Assembly: GCA_900473685.1 (NCBI GenBank)
Contig: UCNE01000029.1
Coordinates: forward strand, 1-64,000
DNA: 64,000 nt
Reading direction: 5' to 3'
Source: Hyphomicrobiales bacterium
Lineage (GTDB): Bacteria; Pseudomonadota; Alphaproteobacteria; Rhizobiales; Rhizobiaceae
Shown: positions 8,066 through 16,264 of the stretch, piece by piece
Layout of the letters: each line of letters starts with the position of its first letter
How positions within the stretch are numbered: position 1 is the stretch's first letter
Program-made: the position numbers and the translations under genes
Notes under the pieces: generated by a model
What the model saw: the letters and a program-made list of their open reading frames with translations, nothing else
Database searches by the model: none
What the model was told of the DNA's origin: nothing

Positions 8066-8962
8066 ATGGACAACCGGGCGGGCGAAATGGAGGTCTTTGT
8101 CACCGCCGCCGAAGCCAAGAGCTTTTCGGCGGCCGGACGGCGGCTGAAACTGTCTCCGTCCGCGGTCAGCAAGCTGGTCACCCGCATCGAGGACCGGCTC
8201 GGCACCCGTCTTCTGGTGCGCACCACCCGCTCACTGCTCCTGACGCCGGAGGGCGAGATCTATCTCGCCCGGGCGCAGCGTATCCTCGCGGACATTGCCG
8301 AGACGGAACAGATCGTCGCGGGCGGCGGATTGGCAACGCCGCGCGGACTTTTGCGGGTGAACGCCACGGTCGGCTTTGGCGAGCGCTACATCATCCCGCT
8401 GGCGGGTGAATTCCTGGCGCTCTATCCCGAGGTGCGCCTTGACCTGTCCTTCACGGACGGCGTCATCGACCTGATCGAGGAACGCACCGATATTGCCATC
8501 CGGGTCGGGCCGATGCGCGACTCGAGCCTGAAAGCGCGAAAACTCCTCGACAGTCGCCGGATCACGGTGGCGACGCCGGATTATCTGGCCCGGCATGGCA
8601 CGCCGCGGCATCCGGATGATCTCGTCACCCACAATTGCATCACGTTCACCTTTGGCCGCAATCCGGGCGAATGGCTGTTTCGCGATCCTGACAGTAAAGC
8701 GCTTTACACCCGGCCGGCGCCGGGCAATGTGCAGGCGTCGAGCGGCTCGATCGCTCGCAACCTGTGCCTGACCGGTCTTGGTATCGCCCGCATCGGAAAA
8801 TTCGATGTCGACCCGGATATCGACGGCGGCAGGCTGGTCGAGGTGCTGATGGACTACAATCCGCATGAACCGGAGCAGGTCCATGCGGTTTTTGCAGGCC
8901 ACGAGCATCTGGCCGCCCGTATCCGCGCCTTCATCGATTTTCTTGCCGCAAAGATGGATTAA
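8066..8962 (+). CDS. LysR-family transcriptional regulator
   Basis: This 298-residue regulator has an N-terminal winged HTH (VFVTAAEAKSFSAAGRRLKLSPSAVSKLVTRIEDRLG at about residues 8-44, in pieces) and the RTTRSLLLTPEGE wing that is standard for LysR. The remaining ~210 residues form the periplasmic-binding-type effector domain of the CrgA/aromatic type (VRLDLSFTDGVIDLIEERTDIAIRVG). ATG 8066 has AGGAGG five bases upstream and is preferred over the in-frame ATG at 8045, which lies inside the operator. It is divergent from the MFS/dkgB pair and is the obvious regulator of that pair and of itself. Confidence 0.9.
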   Translation: MDNRAGEMEVFVTAAEAKSFSAAGRRLKLSPSAVSKLVTRIEDRLGTRLLVRTTRSLLLTPEGEIYLARAQRILADIAETEQIVAGGGLATPRGLLRVNATVGFGERYIIPLAGEFLALYPEVRLDLSFTDGVIDLIEERTDIAIRVGPMRDSSLKARKLLDSRRITVATPDYLARHGTPRHPDDLVTHNCITFTFGRNPGEWLFRDPDSKALYTRPAPGNVQASSGSIARNLCLTGLGIARIGKFDVDPDIDGGRLVEVLMDYNPHEPEQVHAVFAGHEHLAARIRAFIDFLAAKMD

Positions 8963-8995
8963 GAAATCTGCCTTGCTGGCGAATGGGAGGAAGCG

Positions 8996-9595
8996 ATGAG
9001 AGAATTGATCCTGAAGATGTCCATGTCACTCGATGGATTCGTCGCCGGGCCTGCGGGCGAAGTCGAATGGATGTTCAGCGGCGACCCGGAGGCCATTGCC
9101 TGGAGTGTGGCGGCTGTGTCGAAAGCCAGCCTGCACATCATGGGCAGCCGTACTTTTCACGATATGGCCGCCTATTGGCCGACCGCCACCGGCGTGTTTG
9201 CGCCGCCGATGAACCAGATCCCCAAGGCCGTGTTTTCAAAACGGGGGCTCACAATTCTAGACGAAGGCAATGCCGGACGCGCGCCATCCGGAACGCTTCA
9301 GCCCGGCGGGGAAAGCTGGAGTGAGACCTATGTCGCCAGCGGCGATCTGGCCGGCGAAATCGCCAGCCTGAAGGCGGGGGATGGCATGCCGATCATCGCT
9401 CATGGTGGCGCCACCTTTGCGCGCAGTCTCATTGCCGAGGATCTGATCGATCAATACGTCTTGCTGGTGCATCCGGTCGTGCTGGGCAAGGGCATGCCGA
9501 TCTTCTCCGGCGTCGCTCCGTCAAGGCGCCTCAAGCTGATCAGCGCAACAGCCTTTCCGGGAGGCTCGGTGGCGCAGATTTACCGGCCGGCGTGA
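8996..9595 (+). CDS. Dihydrofolate reductase-like / RibD C-terminal domain protein
   Basis: The 199-residue cytoplasmic protein has the RibD-C/DHFR fold pattern: MSMSLDGFVAGPAGEVEWMF at the N terminus, IMGSRTFHDMAAYWP, and ISATAFPGGSVAQIYRP near the end. The strand IIAHGGATFARSLIAEDLIDQY followed by LLVHPVVLGKGMPIF is the typical NADPH-binding and closing segment. These single-domain proteins are usually of unknown substrate and are not the essential folate enzyme. It begins 33 bp after the LysR gene in the same direction (GGGAGGAAGCG upstream) and may be co-transcribed with it. Confidence 0.85.
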   Translation: MRELILKMSMSLDGFVAGPAGEVEWMFSGDPEAIAWSVAAVSKASLHIMGSRTFHDMAAYWPTATGVFAPPMNQIPKAVFSKRGLTILDEGNAGRAPSGTLQPGGESWSETYVASGDLAGEIASLKAGDGMPIIAHGGATFARSLIAEDLIDQYVLLVHPVVLGKGMPIFSGVAPSRRLKLISATAFPGGSVAQIYRPA

Positions 9596-9793
9596 TCACC
9601 TCTGGAAATGTGCGCGTTCCGCAAGCGGTCAAGCCGGGATACGAACTCTGGAGGCTGTAACGGTGAACGGAGTCCCGGGAAAAGGCAGGTATCGGGTGGC
9701 GGCCGAATCGCTTGACTGATGAGTTGGCTCTGGCAGTTTGGCAAGCAGGCCCCACATGCTTTTTCCGACACCGCCTGCCGAGACGAGATACCG

Positions 9794-10510
9794 ATGCCCC
9801 AACCGCGAAAAATGTCCCTGACACCGGATATGGTGGCGCTCTGCCATCGCGACATCACCGATCCCGGCCCGGATGGACGCTGGACCGCGATCAGCGACGA
9901 GCAATATCGCGATCTCGCCGTGGCGCTGGAGCGCGAAAGCCACGGCGAACCGCTCTGGGTGTTTGCCTATGGATCGCTGATCTGGAAGCCGGAATTCGAG
10001 GCGATCGACCGGCAGCGGGCAACGGCCTTCGGCTGGCATCGCTCGTTCTGCCTGCATATCAACCGCTGGCGCGGCTCGCATGACCAGCCCGGATTGATGA
10101 TGGCGCTGGAGCGCGGCGGCCGCTGCGATGGCGTCATTTACCGGCTGCCGGATCATGACCGGGCGGTGCAGATCGAACGCATGCTGCGCCGCGAAGTCAG
10201 CGCTGTCGAAAATATCGATGCCGTCCGGTGGATATCGGTCAAATCCGAAAGCGGCCCATGCCGGGCTTTGGGGTTCTGGGTGGGGGCGACCGGCGAGCGC
10301 ATCCGCTCCCGCCTGCCGCTGGATGAGGTCGCGGGTGTCCTCGCCCGGGCGTGCGGACATTTCGGTTCAGGCGCCGAATATCTCTACAACACGGTCTCGC
10401 ATCTGGAGGATTTCGGCATTCACGACCGCAACCTCTGGCGGCTGCAGCAACTGGTTGCCGATGAGATCAGGTCGATCCATTCCCAGGTTACAGAACCGCA
10501 GAGCCTCTGA
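9794..10510 (+). CDS. ChaC-type gamma-glutamylcyclotransferase
   Basis: This 238-residue enzyme of the ChaC family is expected to cleave glutathione to 5-oxoproline and Cys-Gly. The cyclotransferase signature VFAYGSLIWKPEF is near residues 54-66, followed by the FCLHINRWRGS and PGLMMALERGG segments. The later GAEYLYNTVSHLEDFGIHD block is diagnostic of ChaC. An in-frame ATG at 9719 would add 25 residues that do not resemble the family and lacks a ribosome binding site, so ATG 9794 is preferred. The next gene starts 18 bp downstream. Confidence 0.85.
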   Translation: MPQPRKMSLTPDMVALCHRDITDPGPDGRWTAISDEQYRDLAVALERESHGEPLWVFAYGSLIWKPEFEAIDRQRATAFGWHRSFCLHINRWRGSHDQPGLMMALERGGRCDGVIYRLPDHDRAVQIERMLRREVSAVENIDAVRWISVKSESGPCRALGFWVGATGERIRSRLPLDEVAGVLARACGHFGSGAEYLYNTVSHLEDFGIHDRNLWRLQQLVADEIRSIHSQVTEPQSL

Positions 10511-10528
10511 CGGGGCAGGGAGAGGCCA

Positions 10529-11128
10529 ATGGCCAAGGATCAAACCCCGCTGCCCGTCCTGGCCTTTGCTGATGCGGCCGAATGGGAGACCTGGCTCGCC
10601 AGCCAGCCACTTTCGGCAAACGGTCTCTGGGTGAAATTCGCCAAGAAGGCGGCGGGCGTGCCGACGGTGTCAAAGCCGGAGGCGATCGATGCAGCCCTGT
10701 GCCATGGCTGGATTGATGGCCAGCTGAAACCGTTCGATGACAAGCATTGGCTGATCCGCTTCACGCCACGCCGCGCCAAAAGCAAGTGGTCGGCGATCAA
10801 TTGCAGGCGGGCGGAAGCCTTGATCGAAGCGGGGCTCATGCGTCCGGCCGGGCTTGCCGAAGTCGAACGGGCCAAGGCGGACGGGCGCTGGGAGATGGCC
10901 TATCAATCCCAAAGCACCATCACCATGCCCTCAGACCTGCAGCACGCACTTGACGCAAATGAAACCGCCAAAACCCTGTTCGATGCACTGGACAGCGCCA
11001 ATCGCTATGCCGTTCTCTATCGTGTTCACACCGCCAAGAAACCGAAAACCCGCGCCCGCGCCATCGAAAAGCTGGTTGCCATGCTGGCCCGCGGCGAAAC
11101 CATCCATCCACGCCGGGGCAAACTCTAG
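10529..11128 (+). CDS. YdeI/OmpD-associated-like protein
   Basis: This 199-residue protein has the pattern of the YdeI/OmpD-associated family: FADAAEWETWLASQP, GLWVKFAKKAAGVPTVSKPEAIDAALCHGWIDGQ, FTPRRAKSKWSAIN, then a C-terminal Lys/Arg-rich helix ending ETIHPRRGKL. The ribosome binding site GGGAGAGG is good. Members have been linked to bacteriocin and peptide protection, but the biochemical role is not known. It is probably co-transcribed with the ChaC gene. It is convergent with the EF-G-like gene, with 9 bp between stops. Confidence 0.8.
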   Translation: MAKDQTPLPVLAFADAAEWETWLASQPLSANGLWVKFAKKAAGVPTVSKPEAIDAALCHGWIDGQLKPFDDKHWLIRFTPRRAKSKWSAINCRRAEALIEAGLMRPAGLAEVERAKADGRWEMAYQSQSTITMPSDLQHALDANETAKTLFDALDSANRYAVLYRVHTAKKPKTRARAIEKLVAMLARGETIHPRRGKL

Positions 11129-11137
11129 ATCAGCGCG

Positions 11138-13099
11138 TTAATGCTCGGCGCGCTGCGTTCCGTGCGCCCGCACGATCGCATCGGCTTCCTTGCCGTACAG
11201 TTCCTCGAAATGATCGAAGGTCTTGGAAAAATAGCCGATCCCTTGGGTGGACGAACGCAAGGCGCGGGCCAGTTCGTCCAGCGCCCCGCCGGGAATAAGG
11301 GCGCGAAAGATATCCCAGCCCTTGGCCGTCTCATCTCTGTCGAAGCCGAGCACCTGGCCCTTCAGCGACGAGACAATCTGCACCAGATTGCCGGAATAGA
11401 CCGAGGGAATGTGGATTTCGCTGCGAAACACCGGCTGCATCAGCACAGCCGCCCCCTCCGACAGTGCCTGCCGCACACCCATTTTCGAGGCGGAGCGGAA
11501 CGCGTGTTCGGAACTGTCGACCGCGTGGTGCTGGCCGTCGGTCAGTGTCACGCCGACATCGATGACCGCAAAGCCGAGCGGACCTTTCTCCATCGCCTCG
11601 CGCGCGCCCGCTTCGACGGCGGGGATGTAATTGCGCGGCACAACGCCGCCCTTGACGATTTCGCCGAAGGAAAACCCCTGGCCGCGCCCGTTCGGGTGGA
11701 TGGTCAGCTTGACGTCGGCAAACTGCCCGGCGCCGCCGGTCTGCTTGCGGTGACGATAGTGAACCTCGGCCGGTTTTGAGATCGTCTCGCGATAGACGGG
11801 CGTTGGTGCCCGCTCGGTCGCCGTCACATGAAAGACATCGGACAGAGTGCGCAGCAGATCGCGCAGATGCACCGGCCCCTGAGCGCAGACCATCTGGGCG
11901 CCGGTTCCGTCTTCCTGCAGGATTTTGAGGCTGCGGTCGGTCTCGGACAGTTTGGTCAGCGTTTCCGAAAGCTTGTTTTCGTCGCGCTCGCTACCCGGCA
12001 CCAGGATTCTTTCCAGCATCGGTGCCGGCGCCTGTGTCCATTCGGGTGCGGCAAGGGCGGCATCCGTGGTCAGCAGTGCCGGCACGGGCAGGTGATCGGA
12101 TTTGACCGTCGCGAAGAGATCGCCGGCCAGAGGCGTAAAGGCCGCATTGCCCTTGCCGTTGGCGGGATCCTGCACGGCACCCAGGCCTGAGCCGCCGAGT
12201 TGTGCCCCCTGTTTCAGCCCGTCACTCAGCGCGCGTGCCAAAACCGTCTTGCCGATATTCTGGCGGTGATAGGCGTGAAAACTGACGGCCTTGAGCTTGG
12301 CTTTGTCGACCTTGCCAGCTCCGGCAAGACGCTCGCGCAGCGCATCCACCGGCGGCGCCTCGTGGCGCAAAGCCTTCATCAGCCGCATCATGCCATTGCC
12401 ATGGCTGGCCGCCCCGATCAGCACCGGGATGATCCTGTTTTCGCGCAGCACCCGGGTGGAGATCGCATAGAGCGCATCGCTTGGCGGCTCGCGGTCCTCG
12501 ATCAGCTCCTCCAGCAGCCAGTCGTCGAATTCCGACAGATGTTCCAGGAGTTCGGTGCGGGCCTCATGTTCCCGTTCGGAGGTGCTCTCGGGAATGGCGA
12601 TCAGCGCCGAGGTCTGGCCCTCGCGGTAGCGCCAAGCCCGCTCGGAAATCAGATCGCAGCTGCCGACGATTTTGTCGCCTTCGCGAATCGGGATCTGGCG
12701 CAGCAGAAGCGTATGGCTGGCGTAATCCTGAAGGGCGGCGATCACGTCCCGCAGCCTGCCTCGCGGTTCGTCCATCCGGTTGACAAACAGAATGCACGGC
12801 GTTCCCGATGCCTCGATCATCTTGAGGTAGGGGGCGGCAAGAACCGCTTCTTCCGTCGCCGGCGAAACGCACAGGATACAGGCATCACTGGCGAGCAGCG
12901 CCTGCTGCGCATGGGCAAGCGCCTCGTTCAGCCCCGGCGTGTCCAGCGCACACCAGGCTTCGTTGCCGAAGGTGAATTCCGTGAGGTTCAGCCCATAGGG
13001 AGAGGTCGATTTTCGTGGGGTCCCCTCCAGCGAGGCGAGCCTTTCGACGATCGCCGATTTTCCGGTCTGCGACGGTCCAAGTACAGTAAAGCAGCGCAT
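11138..13099 (-). CDS. Elongation factor G-like GTPase, non-canonical
   Basis: The protein has 653 residues. The G domain has a P-loop (GPSQTGKS, about residues 8-15), DTPG for G3 and NRMD in place of NKMD for G4. The switch-I RGITI motif of translational GTPases is missing: only about 25 residues separate the end of the P-loop helix from DTPG. EF-G domains III-V are recognisable, including VHYRHRKQTGGAGQFADVK (in pieces), IDVGVTLTDGQHHAVDSSEHAF of domain IV and the VYSGNLVQIVSSLKGQVLGFD segment of domain V. It is shorter than housekeeping EF-G (~700). ATG 13099 has GGAGG 7 nt upstream and is preferred over ATG 13120. It is unlikely to be the main translocase. Confidence 0.8.
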   Translation of the reverse strand: MRCFTVLGPSQTGKSAIVERLASLEGTPRKSTSPYGLNLTEFTFGNEAWCALDTPGLNEALAHAQQALLASDACILCVSPATEEAVLAAPYLKMIEASGTPCILFVNRMDEPRGRLRDVIAALQDYASHTLLLRQIPIREGDKIVGSCDLISERAWRYREGQTSALIAIPESTSEREHEARTELLEHLSEFDDWLLEELIEDREPPSDALYAISTRVLRENRIIPVLIGAASHGNGMMRLMKALRHEAPPVDALRERLAGAGKVDKAKLKAVSFHAYHRQNIGKTVLARALSDGLKQGAQLGGSGLGAVQDPANGKGNAAFTPLAGDLFATVKSDHLPVPALLTTDAALAAPEWTQAPAPMLERILVPGSERDENKLSETLTKLSETDRSLKILQEDGTGAQMVCAQGPVHLRDLLRTLSDVFHVTATERAPTPVYRETISKPAEVHYRHRKQTGGAGQFADVKLTIHPNGRGQGFSFGEIVKGGVVPRNYIPAVEAGAREAMEKGPLGFAVIDVGVTLTDGQHHAVDSSEHAFRSASKMGVRQALSEGAAVLMQPVFRSEIHIPSVYSGNLVQIVSSLKGQVLGFDRDETAKGWDIFRALIPGGALDELARALRSSTQGIGYFSKTFDHFEELYGKEADAIVRAHGTQRAEH

Positions 13100-13208
13100 G
13101 GGCGGTCCTCCAACAGCCATAAGCTCAATTCTCTGTACCCACAGGATGCCCTGAACCGGCGCTCTGCGCCAGAGGGTGATTTTTCCTGTCCTTTCGGAGC
13201 TGGCCCGG

Positions 13209-13979
13209 CTATTTTTTGACCGCCACCACGAAAAGGCGCGGAAACTTCAGCATAACGCGGCCGTCCGCCAGTGGCGGATAGGCTTCGCGGATGCGGCGGA
13301 GATAGGCCGCCAGATAGGCTTCGCGGGCATCGGCCGGCAGCGCATCGAGATAGGGACGAAGGCCGGTGCCCTTGACCCATTCGACGATCGCCTCGGCGTT
13401 TGCCAGCCGATGATAGTAGATCGTGTGCCAGACATCGATCTTGATGCATTTGGCTTCCAGCCGGTCGAGATAAACCGATGGGGCGGGCAGGGCGGCGCGG
13501 CGCTGGCCGCCACTCGGATAATATTGCGAAAAACGCGGGTCTTCCGCCAGTTCCCGCATCGAGGCATGCGACGGCTCGTCGAGATTATCCGGCATCTGCA
13601 CGGCAATCGTGCCGCCGGGGATCAGCTGGCCCATCAGCCGCTCGATGGTGGCCAGATGATCCGGCAGCCATTGGAAGACGGCATTGGCAAAGAACAGCAC
13701 GGCCGGCTTTGGTGGCGCCCACTGCGTCAGGTCGCCCTTTTCGAAGCGCGTATGGGTCATGCGCTTGCGCGCCGCCACCAGCATGTTTTCGTCGCTGTCG
13801 ATGCCGGTCAGCATATAAGCCGGGAAGCGGTCGTGGATCAGTTCCGTCGAATTGCCTGGGCCGCAGCCGAGATCGTAGAGTGCGCCATCCGGCAGGTTTG
13901 GGATCTGGTCGAGCAGGTCACGGGCCGGCCGGGTGCGCTCGTCCTCGAATTTCATGTACTGTTCGGCAGACCAAGACAT
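13209..13979 (-). CDS. tam: Trans-aconitate 2-methyltransferase
   Basis: This 256-residue SAM-dependent methyltransferase (EC 2.1.1.144) would methylate trans-aconitate, an inhibitor of aconitase. Motif I is LYDLGCGPGNST at residues 34-45. MSWSAEQYMKFEDERTRPARDLL at the start (in pieces), GIDSDENML, and WLPDHLATIERLMGQLIPGGTIAVQMPDN are diagnostic for Tam. It is cytoplasmic. It lies downstream of the haloacid dehalogenase gene on the same strand, separated by a dispersed repeat and a hairpin, so they are probably separate transcription units. Confidence 0.9.
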   Translation of the reverse strand: MSWSAEQYMKFEDERTRPARDLLDQIPNLPDGALYDLGCGPGNSTELIHDRFPAYMLTGIDSDENMLVAARKRMTHTRFEKGDLTQWAPPKPAVLFFANAVFQWLPDHLATIERLMGQLIPGGTIAVQMPDNLDEPSHASMRELAEDPRFSQYYPSGGQRRAALPAPSVYLDRLEAKCIKIDVWHTIYYHRLANAEAIVEWVKGTGLRPYLDALPADAREAYLAAYLRRIREAYPPLADGRVMLKFPRLFVVAVKK

Positions 13980-13998
13980 GGGATGTCCTTTGAGTGTT

Positions 13999-14059
13999 AG
14001 AGCAGTTCCAGCAAAAGTGCGGAGCGGTTTTGCGTCCGGAAATGCGTAAAAACAAAAGA
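13999..14059. repeat. Dispersed rhizobial-type intergenic repeat
   Basis: The sequence from AGAGCAGTTCCAGCAAAAG through GCGGTTTTGCGTCCGG to AATGCGTAAAAACAAA is a short non-coding repeat type I recall from many Rhizobiaceae intergenic regions. It contains GC(G/A)GAGCGGTTTTGCGTCCG-type self-complementary parts. Only this copy is seen in the window. The function is unknown. Confidence 0.5.
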
Positions 14060-14098
14060 AGGGTGTTTTCGCGATTCGAAGAAAAGCGAAAATACCCT
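14060..14098 (-). terminator. Hairpin at the 3' end of the haloacid dehalogenase gene
   Basis: AGGGTGTTTTCGC (14060-14072) pairs with GCGAAAATACCCT (14086-14098) with a single G-T pair and a 13-nt loop. It overlaps the dehalogenase stop codon at its right edge. On the minus strand it is followed by TTCTTTTGTTTTT, which supports termination. Confidence 0.7.
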
Positions 14099-14747
14099 AG
14101 AGGCTTTCGAGTGACGGCAGGATCAGCGAAGGGCCGAAATCGGCATATTCGTCCGGCATGTTGGCGCGGTTGATCCAGACGGTGCGGAAACCGAATTTGG
14201 TGGCGCCGGCAATGTCCCAGCGATTGGATGACTGGAAGGAGACTGCATCGGGATAAAGCCGGTAGGTTGTCGTCACCATGTCGTAGACCGCCGGTGCCGT
14301 CTTGAAGGCCTTGACCGTTTCGACCGAGAAGATGTCGTCGATGATCAGGTCAAGCCCGGCTTTCTTGACTGCCGATTGCAGCATCTGCGGCGTGCCGTTC
14401 GACAGGATGGCGATGCGGGCGCCACGATCCTTCAAGTGTTTCAGCACGCTTGGAACTTCCGGATAGCAGTCGAGATGCCAGTAGGCATCCAGCAACGCTG
14501 CCTTGAGTTTCTTGTCGGCAGAGGGAAAGCGCGCGAAGGCATAGTCCAACGATTGCTCGGTCAGCGTCCAGAAATCCGTATAGGTGCCCATCAGCGTGCG
14601 GATCCAGGAATATTCCAGCTGCTTGGCACGCCAGAGATCGGAAAAGGCCTCGCCGTCGGGCCCAATCGCGCCCGCATGCCTGCGCACGGCCGCATGCACG
14701 TCGAACAGCGTGCCATAGGCATCGAACACGTAGGCTGCATGCGGCAT
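14097..14747 (-). CDS. (S)-2-haloacid dehalogenase, type II (HAD superfamily)
   Basis: This 216-residue cytoplasmic hydrolase has the type II haloacid dehalogenase layout: the nucleophile Asp in VFDAYGTLFD (D9), Ser/Asn of motif II in ILSNGTPQML, the motif III Lys in SVETVKAFKTAPAVYD, and the SSNRWDIAGATKFGF acidic/motif IV region. This replaces halide by hydroxyl at C2 of short haloacids such as L-2-chloropropionate. Lengths of 210-230 are normal for the family. The natural substrate may be another phosphorylated or halogenated compound; the family call is firm, the substrate less so. Confidence 0.88.
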   Translation of the reverse strand: MPHAAYVFDAYGTLFDVHAAVRRHAGAIGPDGEAFSDLWRAKQLEYSWIRTLMGTYTDFWTLTEQSLDYAFARFPSADKKLKAALLDAYWHLDCYPEVPSVLKHLKDRGARIAILSNGTPQMLQSAVKKAGLDLIIDDIFSVETVKAFKTAPAVYDMVTTTYRLYPDAVSFQSSNRWDIAGATKFGFRTVWINRANMPDEYADFGPSLILPSLESL

Positions 14748-14946
14748 AAAACTCTCCCGTTGTTCCCTGAGCGCCGCTCTCCCTCAACACGCAAAACAGA
14801 AGGGGCAGCGCCTTGATATCGATCGCGTTTTGCCCCGGCCGTTCCCTTGAGCCCGAGGCATTCTGCAATCACCGCTTGAATACGGTTCTTGGCCGGGATC
14901 ATGTCAAAAATTTGTGCGGCGCACAATGTTCCGCGCGCTTATCCGA

Positions 14947-15516
14947 TCAACTCTTTGTGGGTTTCCAGACCTTGGCGGGAAACCGCAGCGCCTGTTTGGC
15001 AAGCCGCCCCTTGAGACCGAGTACCGTGTCGCATAGGCCGGTCACGTGCCGGTTCGGTTTTGCCTCCGGCCTCAACCCGTGCAGCGCGGCTGCCGCCTCC
15101 TCCGGTTCCATGGTGCGGGCTAGAATACCGAGCGTCAGCGCCGTCGAGCGGCCGATGCCGCGCAGGCAGTGGATCAACAGATGCGCATCCTGCGGCAGGC
15201 TGTCGATAAAGGCGAAGGCCTGCTCGATATGCGCGGGCTTGGCTGCATCGGGTTCATCGGGATCGGTGACATCACCGAACAAAAGTTCCAGGTGCCGTTC
15301 CGGCGGCAGATCGATCATCGACAGGAGCTTTGTTCCCGGCGCTCGGATCGAGATCAGATGGCTCGGCGCCCAGGCGGCCTTGTTATGCCGCGCCTCGGTC
15401 TGCGAGGCGACGATCATCCGCACCGGCCAGCCGTTCACATGGCCCGCATTTGTTTCAAGCAAAGGCGCATAGAGCGCTTCCGCCTGCTTCTCCTGCCTTT
15501 CCGCTGCCAGTGCCAT
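14947..15516 (-). CDS. Dual-specificity/tyrosine phosphatase-like protein
   Basis: This 189-residue protein carries a cysteine-phosphatase P-loop, HCLRGIGRS (C-x5-R with flanking His and Ser), near residue 122, with general-acid aspartates upstream in LLFGDVTDPDEPD. It is preceded by HLISIRAPGTKLLSM. Such single-domain phosphatases are common in rhizobia and annotated as tyrosine phosphatase family proteins. The substrate is unknown and there is no signal peptide. The gene is isolated from both neighbours by 150-200 bp. Confidence 0.8.
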   Translation of the reverse strand: MALAAERQEKQAEALYAPLLETNAGHVNGWPVRMIVASQTEARHNKAAWAPSHLISIRAPGTKLLSMIDLPPERHLELLFGDVTDPDEPDAAKPAHIEQAFAFIDSLPQDAHLLIHCLRGIGRSTALTLGILARTMEPEEAAAALHGLRPEAKPNRHVTGLCDTVLGLKGRLAKQALRFPAKVWKPTKS

Positions 15517-15666
15517 GGATCGCCTCGTGATTCCGTTGCCGTGAGGCTCGAAAATATCAGCCGGGGCGGGGGTGGGGGAAGAGGGTTTTTAAGTGGCTGG
15601 TATCCGGATTGCACCGGAGCGTATCGCGCGGACCTGCTTGCCCCGGCGATTTGGCAGCGGTGGCCG

Positions 15667-15882
15667 TTATTTTTTCTTCTTCGCCGCCGCCTTCTTCACC
15701 GGCTTTTCCTCGGCCGGTTGTTGGGCAAGCCTCAGTGCCTTCAGCATCGCCGTCTTCTTGTTGCGTGCCACCAGTTCCGCGTTGATGATGTGCAAGGCCG
15801 CCGCCGTCGTTTCGTCAGGGCTTCGCCGTACGGTGGGCTTGGCGGCAGTCTTGGTGTCGTTTTTGCTGGTCAATCGATGCAC
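15667..15882 (-). CDS. Small basic protein with Lys/Ala tail, unknown function
   Basis: It encodes 71 residues. The middle is helical (ETTAAALHIINAELVARNKKTAMLKALRLAQ) and the C terminus is a KKAAAKKKK histone-H1-like tail. Proteins of this size and composition are seen in Rhizobiaceae, but I do not recognise a function; nucleic-acid binding is only a guess from charge. No strong ribosome binding site precedes the ATG. Confidence 0.6.
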   Translation of the reverse strand: MHRLTSKNDTKTAAKPTVRRSPDETTAAALHIINAELVARNKKTAMLKALRLAQQPAEEKPVKKAAAKKKK

Positions 15883-15958
15883 TCACTTTGCAAATCGGAA
15901 CGGGGCAAGTCGGAACGGGTATTCCGAAGGGCTGACGGGAGATTACCCTCCCGTACCG

Positions 15959-16126
15959 CTAGAAGACCGCGAGATATTTGAGCAGCGAAATAATGCCGAT
16001 GATGATCACGATAATCTGGACGATCTGCTTGGCGCGGCCATCGATCGGCAGGCGCGCAACGAGATACAGGACAAGTACGATAACGAGAAACGTGATCAGA
16101 ATACTGATCAGCATGGATGATGCCAT
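15959..16126 (-). CDS. Small two-helix membrane protein, Thivi_2564 family
   Basis: This 55-residue frame on the minus strand reads MASSMLISILITFLVIVLVL at the start, then YLVARLPIDGRAKQIVQ and a second hydrophobic helix IIVIIIGIISLLKYLAVF. That two-helix hairpin with a short polar loop matches the Thivi_2564 family of tiny inner-membrane proteins. GGAG lies 9 nt upstream of the ATG. Function is unknown. Confidence 0.75.
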   Translation of the reverse strand: MASSMLISILITFLVIVLVLYLVARLPIDGRAKQIVQIIVIIIGIISLLKYLAVF

Positions 16127-16222
16127 TTATTCCACTCCCAAAAACAACGCTGCATTGCGCTTCCGGAGTGGAAATAGGGCGGCTTCGTCTCAAGGGAAGC
16201 CGTATTTTGGAGAATATCCCGT

Positions 16223-16255
16223 CCGCAGGCAAAGCCAGATGGGCTCTGCCTGCGG
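16223..16255. terminator. Long hairpin between small membrane-protein gene and alcohol dehydrogenase
   Basis: CCGCAGGCA (16223-16231) pairs with TGCCTGCGG (16247-16255), with an inner AGCC/GGCT pairing. It lies just downstream of the alcohol dehydrogenase stop on the minus strand. There is no clear U tract, so termination is inferred from position. Confidence 0.45.
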
Positions 16256-16264
16256 TGCTCTTCG

